Source: Ruminococcus sp. UBA1828 (GTDB lineage Bacteria > Bacillota > Clostridia > Oscillospirales > Ruminococcaceae). Taken from it: DNA of 10,801 nucleotides. Where the stretch lies: positions 2,228-13,028 of the forward strand of contig DDJI01000115.1 of assembly GCA_002338885.1 (NCBI GenBank). The letters run 5' to 3'. The number at the start of each line of letters is the position of its first letter. The stretch's first letter is position 1. The notes under the pieces are model-generated. The model worked only from the letters and a program-made list of their open reading frames with translations, was not told the origin of the DNA and did not search any database. The position numbers and the translations under genes were made by a program. Positions 6,436 through 10,801 of this stretch are shown here, piece by piece.

Positions 6436-7629
6436 ATGGATGCAAAGGACAAAACAACAAATACCTGCGGCGCGTATATGACTGCGGATGCCGTCATCGC
6501 ATGCGGCGGCAGCTCGTCTCGTATGGGCAGGAATAAACTTTTGGCAGACATCGGCGGCGTGAGCTGCATAAGAAGAACCTGCATGGCGTTTGACAGCGTC
6601 ACGGCTATAAACAAAATCATAATCAGCGCCCCGCAGGAGCACCGGAAAGAGTATGAATGCGCAATCGGACAGCTGAATAAGGAAATAGTTTTTGTTCAGT
6701 CCGGAGCATCTCGTCAGGAATCCGTCATAAATGCCGTAAAAAAATCTGACGCAGATATAGTGGTCGTTCATGACGGCGCAAGACCGCTCGTTTCAAGCGA
6801 AACTATAGAAAAATCCATTTGTGACGCCAAAAAATACGGAAGCTCCGTGACGTGCGTCCCCGCAAAGGACACGATCAGATATGACGACGGAGAAAAAAGC
6901 CATGTTCCCGACAGGAGCGATTTGTACATTGTACAGACGCCGCAGAGCTTTTTAAGGCAGGTTTATTTAAAGGCGGCGCAGGAGGCAGTTATGCATGAAA
7001 AAGACTATACCGACGATGCTCAGCTTGTGGAGGCAATAGGCGTAAAGCCGCATATAACCATGGGCGAGTATTCAAACATAAAGCTCACTACCTCGGAGGA
7101 TTTGGCATGCGCCGAAGCGCTTTTAGACAGCATGCACGGCCGCACACCGCGTTCTTGCATGCCGAGAATAGGCCACGGGTACGACGTTCACAGATTTTCC
7201 GCGGATAGAAAACTCGTCCTCGGCGGAGTGCAGATACCTTACGAGATGGGGCTGCTCGGTCACTCAGACGCCGACGTGCTCACCCATGCTCTGATGGACG
7301 CCCTGCTCGGCGCAGCTGCGCTCGGCGATATAGGCGGCATGTTTCCCGACAGCGATGCTCGGTTTGAAGGCATAAGCAGCACAGTCCTGTTAAAAGAAGT
7401 GATGAAGACTCTTCGCAGCAACGGGTACGAACTTCAAAACTGCGATGTCACGGTGATTGCGCAAAGGCCAAAGCTCATGCCTTACATTCAGCAAATGAGG
7501 CAAACCCTCTCAAACGCCATGGGCGTGGATACGACCCGCGTCAGCGTCAAGGCGACCACTGAAGAAGGTCTTGGTTTTACCGGACGCGGAGAAGGTATTG
7601 CGGCGCATGCGGTGGCGATCATATATTGA
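6436..7629 (+). CDS. ispDF: Bifunctional IspD-IspF (MEP cytidylyltransferase / MECDP synthase)
   Basis: This 397-residue fusion carries two enzymes of the non-mevalonate isoprenoid pathway. The IspD half (about 15-232) transfers CMP from CTP to 2-C-methyl-D-erythritol 4-phosphate. It shows ACGGSSSRMGRNK (22-34, with Arg29 and Lys34), VVHDGARPLV (110-119), VQTPQSF (166-172), YTDDAQLVEA (191-200) and NIKLTT with Lys216. The IspF half (about 242-397) cyclises the product to 2-C-methyl-D-erythritol 2,4-cyclodiphosphate. Its metal ligands are Asp250 and His252 in GHGYDVH and His284 in LTHALMDAL, spaced as in E. coli IspF. It also has LGHSDADV (274-281) and the terminal TTEEGLGFTGRGEGIAAHA (374-392). 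The linker is only about ten residues. The ATG at 6436 has GGAG seven bases upstream. The internal ATG at 6478, where standalone IspD would begin, has none. The intervening step enzyme IspE is not in the window. All key residues are intact. Confidence 0.97.
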   Translation: MDAKDKTTNTCGAYMTADAVIACGGSSSRMGRNKLLADIGGVSCIRRTCMAFDSVTAINKIIISAPQEHRKEYECAIGQLNKEIVFVQSGASRQESVINAVKKSDADIVVVHDGARPLVSSETIEKSICDAKKYGSSVTCVPAKDTIRYDDGEKSHVPDRSDLYIVQTPQSFLRQVYLKAAQEAVMHEKDYTDDAQLVEAIGVKPHITMGEYSNIKLTTSEDLACAEALLDSMHGRTPRSCMPRIGHGYDVHRFSADRKLVLGGVQIPYEMGLLGHSDADVLTHALMDALLGAAALGDIGGMFPDSDARFEGISSTVLLKEVMKTLRSNGYELQNCDVTVIAQRPKLMPYIQQMRQTLSNAMGVDTTRVSVKATTEEGLGFTGRGEGIAAHAVAIIY

Positions 7630-7659
7630 ATACGTGATTGATAAATATGTTGAATATAT

Positions 7660-7688
7660 GCAGGCGGCAGCTGACCGCCTGCTTTTTT
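7660..7688 (+). terminator. Intrinsic terminator of ispDF
   Basis: A perfect eight-base-pair GC-rich stem, GCAGGCGG (7660-7667) with CCGCCTGC (7675-7682), closes a seven-base loop and is followed by six T residues. It lies 30 bases after the ispDF stop, separating it from the downstream gene pair. Confidence 0.93.
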
Positions 7689-7805
7689 GCTGCCTGTATG
7701 GCGGCGCGTCGGGATGCATCGGGACAACGGCGAAAGCGCACGCATATACTGATTAGTAATAACAGCTCACAGCGATGGGACAATACAGCCTACCGCGCCT
7801 GTTAT

Positions 7806-7823
7806 CATACAATGAAGTGTATG
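7806..7823. other. Inverted repeat upstream of the DUF3343-like gene
   Basis: CATACA (7806-7811) and TGTATG (7818-7823) form a perfect six-base inverted repeat around six bases. It lies about 30 bases before the ATG at 7851 in a 162-base gap after the ispDF terminator. No promoter with both boxes is convincing in this gap. A TACAAT at 7808-7813 inside the repeat could be a -10 box but lacks a good -35. The repeat could be an operator or chance. Confidence 0.25.
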
Positions 7824-7850
7824 CAAACTTTAATATATTCGAGGTGCGAA

Positions 7851-8072
7851 ATGACCTATACGCTTATCGCCGTTTCGTCCATAACATATGCTATGAAGGC
7901 GAAACGGCTTTTAAATAACATGGGATACTATTGTGAAATAGAAAAGACTCCTAAAAACCTTGCGACAGGATGCGGATACTCGATAAGAGTAAAGGATGAC
8001 AGCGAAATAATATCCGCTATTCTTTTACGCAACGGCATAGCGCACAAGGATGTAATGTCGGTAAAAAGATAG
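7851..8072 (+). CDS. DUF3343-like small protein, putative Se/S carrier
   Basis: This 73-residue protein resembles the DUF3343 family of putative selenium/sulfur carrier-like proteins. These typically open with a strand and 'A-x-K-A-E-x-L-L' helix and carry a conserved Cys-Gly after a Pro-Arg-type stretch. Here the same order is seen: TLIAVSS (4-10), AMKAKRLLNNMGYYCEI (14-30), TPKNLATGCGYSIRVKDD (33-50) with Cys41, and IISAILLRNGI (53-63). Cys28 is a second cysteine. The ATG at 7851 has GAGGTG four bases upstream. An open frame extends back to 7638 but runs through the ispDF terminator and is rejected. The cysteine desulfurase starts nine bases after the stop, an arrangement known for this family. 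The natural inference is that Cys41 accepts persulfide or selenide from it. Family assignment is from pattern memory and is moderately sure; the biochemical role is unproven. Confidence 0.75.
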   Translation: MTYTLIAVSSITYAMKAKRLLNNMGYYCEIEKTPKNLATGCGYSIRVKDDSEIISAILLRNGIAHKDVMSVKR

Positions 8073-8081
8073 GAGAACGCC

Positions 8082-9218
8082 ATGAGATGCATATATTTTG
8101 ACAACGCCGCCACAACGTTTCCCAAGCCGCCGTCGGTGAAAACGGCGGTTGCAAATGCCGTGTCAAACCTCGGCGGCAATCCGGGGCGAAGCGGGCATGT
8201 ATACTCCGTCGAGGCGGCAAAGGCGGTGTATTCGGTAAGACAAAAATCCGCCGCCATGTTTGGCGCTCAGCCGGAAAACACGGTGTTTACGCAAAACTGC
8301 ACCCATGCGCTCAATCTTGCGCTCAAAGGCATAGCAAGCCGCGGCGACAGGATCGTAATTTCATCTATGGAGCACAACGCCGTCGCAAGACCCGCATACG
8401 CCCTTTCAAAGCAAGGCGCAAGGGTGTTTGTCGCAGAGGTTGAGGACACGGATGAAAAAACAGTGGAGAATTTTAAAGAGCTCATCACTCCGGATACAAA
8501 ATGCGTAGTCTGCACCGCAGCAAGCAACGTCACCGGAAGGATAATGCCGATAGACGAAATAGCGCATATCTGCCGCACGTCGGGCGTATGCCTGATAGTT
8601 GACGGCGCGCAGGCGTGCGGAATAATTCCCATGAAGATAGGAAACGGCATAAACTTTATCTGCACAGCCGGACACAAGGGTCTGTACGCCGCAACCGGAA
8701 CGGGACTTTTGATATCTGACGGAACTTACAGCCTAAACACTATCATGGAGGGCGGAACGGGCGCCACATCCGCCGAGCTTGAGCAAACACCGTTTATGCC
8801 GGAAAAGCTTGAATGCGGAACCGTAAACACCGTCGGCATAGCGTCGCTCGGAGCGGGAATTGACTATGTAAACAGAATGGGAACAGGCAGCATATATGCG
8901 CACGAAAACGCGCTCTGCGAGATATTCATCGACGGCATAAAAGGTTTGCAGGGCGTTAACATCCACAGACAGGGCGAGAAGTTTGTGCCGATTGTCTCTT
9001 TTTCCATCGACGGTATAGACTCCGAGGCCGCCGCGGGATGCCTGTCAGATATGGGATTTGCGCTGAGGGGAGGGCTTCACTGCGCCGTGCTTGCTCATAA
9101 AACCATAGGAACATTGCCATGGGGAACGGTGAGATTTTCTCCGTCCGTTTTCAGCAGCGAAAATGATGTCAAGGTGCTTGTGTCGGCAGTAAAAAAAATA
9201 TTAAAACACGGTTTGTGA
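8082..9218 (+). CDS. Cysteine desulfurase family protein (class V aminotransferase fold)
   Basis: This 378-residue PLP enzyme should release sulfur from cysteine (or selenium from selenocysteine) as an enzyme-bound persulfide, giving alanine. The N-terminal FDNAATTFPKP (6-16) is typical. His98 in MEHNA stacks on the cofactor. Asp174 and Gln177 in VDGAQACG contact the pyridine ring, and Lys199 in TAGHKG forms the Schiff base. The catalytic cysteine is Cys334 in RGGLHCA. The RGGLHCA-x3-HKTIGT-x9-RFSPS arrangement is closer to the SufS-like 'cysteine desulfurase family' branch than to IscS/NifS, whose cysteine sits in a longer loop. The ATG follows AGGAG by seven bases. It is translated nine bases after the DUF3343-like gene, so the two probably work together. 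No iron-sulfur scaffold (sufU, iscU), tRNA thiolation gene or selD is in the window. No terminator follows before the cdaA promoter. Confidence 0.93.
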   Translation: MRCIYFDNAATTFPKPPSVKTAVANAVSNLGGNPGRSGHVYSVEAAKAVYSVRQKSAAMFGAQPENTVFTQNCTHALNLALKGIASRGDRIVISSMEHNAVARPAYALSKQGARVFVAEVEDTDEKTVENFKELITPDTKCVVCTAASNVTGRIMPIDEIAHICRTSGVCLIVDGAQACGIIPMKIGNGINFICTAGHKGLYAATGTGLLISDGTYSLNTIMEGGTGATSAELEQTPFMPEKLECGTVNTVGIASLGAGIDYVNRMGTGSIYAHENALCEIFIDGIKGLQGVNIHRQGEKFVPIVSFSIDGIDSEAAAGCLSDMGFALRGGLHCAVLAHKTIGTLPWGTVRFSPSVFSSENDVKVLVSAVKKILKHGL

Positions 9219-9221
9219 CTA

Positions 9222-9250
9222 TTGTAATTTAAGAGGATTGCTGATAAAAT
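9222..9250 (+). promoter_or_regulatory. Promoter of cdaA-cdaR, extended -10 type
   Basis: TTGTAA (9222-9227), a 17-base spacer and TAAAAT (9245-9250) form a sigma-A-like promoter. A TG dinucleotide one base before the -10 box makes an extended -10. Transcription should begin near 9257, giving a leader of about 44 bases. A perfect five-base-pair hairpin, CCGCA (9269-9273) with TGCGG (9278-9282), ends just before the ribosome binding site. Confidence 0.65.
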
Positions 9251-9283
9251 AAAGAGGATGTATAGATGCCGCACACTTGCGGT

Positions 9284-9292
9284 GGAAAGGGG
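9284..9292 (+). promoter_or_regulatory. Ribosome binding site that sets the cdaA start
   Basis: GGAAAGGGG is a good Shine-Dalgarno site with eight bases to the ATG at 9301. The in-frame ATG at 9295 would be too close at two bases. A small hairpin (9269-9282) lies directly before it. Confidence 0.75.
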
Positions 9293-9300
9293 AAATGACA

Positions 9301-10200
9301 ATGGAGTATATAACCGATATGCTTTCCAGGTTTGTCAGTACGGTCAGCTCTATAGATATAAAAGACGTCATAGATATGATTTTGCTGACATATTGCGTAT
9401 ATAAGGGAATAAAACTTGTCCGAGAAACTAAAGCTCAGCAGCTTTTGGTGGGAATACTCATTGTCGTGGTTGTTTACATCGTTGTTTCGGAGCTTGAGCT
9501 GAAGGCGATGTCATACCTGCTGCAAAACTTCTTCCAGGTCGGATTGATTGCACTTGTAGTCGTGTTCCAGCCGGAGCTGAGGCGAATACTCGAACGGGTG
9601 GGACGAACGAATATACGGTCGCTGAATATATTTAACGACGGGTATCGGGCGGATAATGCGACGCAGAACTGGTCTGACGCCATCGACGTAATAGGCGAGG
9701 CCGCAAGCCAGCTTTCCGAATCTACAACCGGCGCGCTCATAGTAATCGAAAGAAAGATACGCTTAGGAGAGCAGATAGACACCGGAACAGTCATGGACTG
9801 CATACCGAGCGTTGCAACACTCGGCAGCATATTCTTCCCGAAAACCCCGCTTCACGACGGTGCGGTTATAATCAGAAACGCAAGAATAATAGCGGCGGGA
9901 TGCTTCCTGCCGACGCCTCAGAAAGAGGAAACCATAAATAAGCAGCTTGGTTCGCGCCACCGCGCCGCTATAGGAATGAGCGAAAACTCGGACGCCATCA
10001 TAGTAGTTGTTTCAGAGGAGACCGGAACCATATCGATAGCCGAGAACGGAGAACTCACAAGAGGATACACTCACGAAAGGCTTGTCAAATATCTAAAGTC
10101 CCAGATAATCCCCGAAAAGAGCCAAAACGAAGGAAACTTGTTTACAAAGCTTATCGGCAGAAAGGACAAGAAAGATGCCAGAAAAAAGCAAAAAAACTAA
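9301..10200 (+). CDS. cdaA: Diadenylate cyclase CdaA
   Basis: CdaA is the membrane-bound cyclase that joins two ATP into cyclic di-AMP, the second messenger controlling potassium and osmolyte uptake and cell-wall homeostasis in Firmicutes. The protein has 299 residues from the ATG at 9301. Three N-terminal helices lie at about 21-39, 47-64 and 70-89, followed by QPELRRILERVGR (90-102). The DAC domain covers about 125-265 with the catalytic DGA (186-188) in KTPLHDGAVI and RHR (219-221) in LGSRHRAAIG. Both motifs are intact, so it should be active. The tail is strongly basic (RKDKKDARKKQKN). I chose 9301 because GGAAAGGGG (9284-9292) is eight bases upstream. The ATG at 9295 is only two bases from it, and a TTG at 9277 lies in the leader hairpin. 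It overlaps cdaR by 26 bases. Confidence 0.96.
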   Translation: MEYITDMLSRFVSTVSSIDIKDVIDMILLTYCVYKGIKLVRETKAQQLLVGILIVVVVYIVVSELELKAMSYLLQNFFQVGLIALVVVFQPELRRILERVGRTNIRSLNIFNDGYRADNATQNWSDAIDVIGEAASQLSESTTGALIVIERKIRLGEQIDTGTVMDCIPSVATLGSIFFPKTPLHDGAVIIRNARIIAAGCFLPTPQKEETINKQLGSRHRAAIGMSENSDAIIVVVSEETGTISIAENGELTRGYTHERLVKYLKSQIIPEKSQNEGNLFTKLIGRKDKKDARKKQKN

Positions 10201-10801
10201 GCCGCTCAGAAACAGCAATTTGTTTTTAATATTGATTTCTGCGATCATAGCGTTTGCTTTGTGGATAGTCATGTCTTTGACGGCGTTCCCTGAAATGACG
10301 CAGGTCATAAGAAACGTGCCGATAGATTTTTCTCTGGCGGGAAGCTATGCCGACGTTGCGGGCATTTCTATTTTGGACACGTCGAATCAGACCGTAAACC
10401 TGAGAATTACCGGACAGAGGTATCTTATAGGCGACTATACATCCGAAGACGTGCATGTAGGCATAAACCTCGACTCTGTAAGAGCGCCCGGAGTGTATGA
10501 GCTTGCCCTTGTGGTTACGAGCAACAACGGAGACGAAATAGAAGTCGAGCAGATTGAGCCGTCAACCGTAAGGGTGGAATTTGACTATATAATCACAAAG
10601 GAGTTTTCCGTTGCCGACGGAACGCTCGCAGCCGATATATCCAGCCTTTCAGCCAGCCAGGGATATCTTATCGACCCGAGCGAAGTGACAATAAATCCTT
10701 CAACCGTGGAGCTGAGAGGTCCGAGAGATTATATAAACCAGATAACGTCATGCGTTGTAAAGGTTGATTCGTCCTCGACGCTTAAAACCACCTCGCATAT
10801 A
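10175..10801 (+). CDS. cdaR: CdaR (YbbR-domain regulator of CdaA), partial, runs off the window
   Basis: The frame is open for 209 codons to the window end. Residues 13-36 (start NSNLFLILISAIIAFAL, following MPEKSKKTKPLR) are a basic-flanked signal anchor. The extracytoplasmic part then shows repeated YbbR domains. One spans about 43-135, with RNVPIDFSLAG, the strand VNLRITGQRYLIGDY and a close at PSTVRVEFDY. A second begins at about 139, with KEFSVADG and PSTVELRGPRDYI. CdaR binds CdaA in the membrane and modulates c-di-AMP synthesis. The ATG lies inside the cdaA 3' end, out of frame with it, eight bases after AAAGGA. The 26-base overlap implies translational coupling. In related Firmicutes glmM follows this pair, but it would be outside the window. 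Confidence 0.92.
   Translation, partial: MPEKSKKTKPLRNSNLFLILISAIIAFALWIVMSLTAFPEMTQVIRNVPIDFSLAGSYADVAGISILDTSNQTVNLRITGQRYLIGDYTSEDVHVGINLDSVRAPGVYELALVVTSNNGDEIEVEQIEPSTVRVEFDYIITKEFSVADGTLAADISSLSASQGYLIDPSEVTINPSTVELRGPRDYINQITSCVVKVDSSSTLKTTSHI

Noticed and set aside
7638..7850. In-frame upstream extension of the DUF3343-like gene
   Set aside because: It would run through the ispDF terminator hairpin, is rich in Cys and Arg without family likeness, and the ATG at 7851 has its own GAGGTG site.
1..10801. Mobile elements, CRISPR arrays, defence or phage genes
   Set aside because: No transposase, integrase, terminal inverted repeats, regularly spaced repeats or phage-like proteins were seen on either strand.

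Overview
The window (about 48% GC by eye) looks like a chromosomal segment of an anaerobic, Gram-positive, Clostridia-type Firmicute. The evidence is a SpoIID-family sporulation protein, a cdaA-cdaR cyclic-di-AMP operon, a DUF3343-type small protein paired with a cysteine desulfurase, strong AGGAGG-type ribosome binding sites and sigma-A-type promoters. I see no phage, transposon, CRISPR or plasmid signature. A genus cannot be named from the sequence alone.

Layout. Positions 1-22 (minus) are the 5' end of a tRNA cut by the window edge, with its own promoter. Diverging from it is a monocistronic spoIID-like gene (180-1208, plus). A strong two-way terminator (1212-1237) separates it from a five-gene minus-strand operon that is transcribed from a promoter at 6249-6277. 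In transcription order the operon holds a small three-helix membrane protein (6211-5765), a D-2-hydroxyacid dehydrogenase (5768-4812), glutamate 5-kinase proB (4776-3955), gamma-glutamyl phosphate reductase proA (3953-2706) and a large, mostly disordered single-pass membrane protein (2695-1250). Genes are joined by ATGA overlaps, by a ribosome binding site that covers the preceding stop, or by gaps of up to 35 bases.

Across a divergent promoter region (6212-6435) lies an ispD-ispF fusion on the plus strand, driven by a perfect TTGACA-17-TATAAT promoter and closed by a textbook terminator (7660-7688). Next come a 73-residue DUF3343-like protein and a cysteine desulfurase nine bases apart (7851-9218), a plausible persulfide or selenium donor-carrier pair. 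The window ends with the diadenylate cyclase cdaA (9301-10200) and the start of its regulator cdaR (10175 onward), overlapping by 26 bases and preceded by their own promoter.

Functionally this is mostly housekeeping: first steps of proline synthesis, the MEP isoprenoid pathway, and c-di-AMP signalling, which governs cell-wall and osmotic homeostasis. The less ordinary parts are a SpoIID homologue whose expected catalytic Glu is replaced by Leu, two uncharacterised membrane proteins bracketing the proBA operon, and the small-carrier/desulfurase pair. No clear-cut novel system such as a defence island or biosynthetic cluster is visible.
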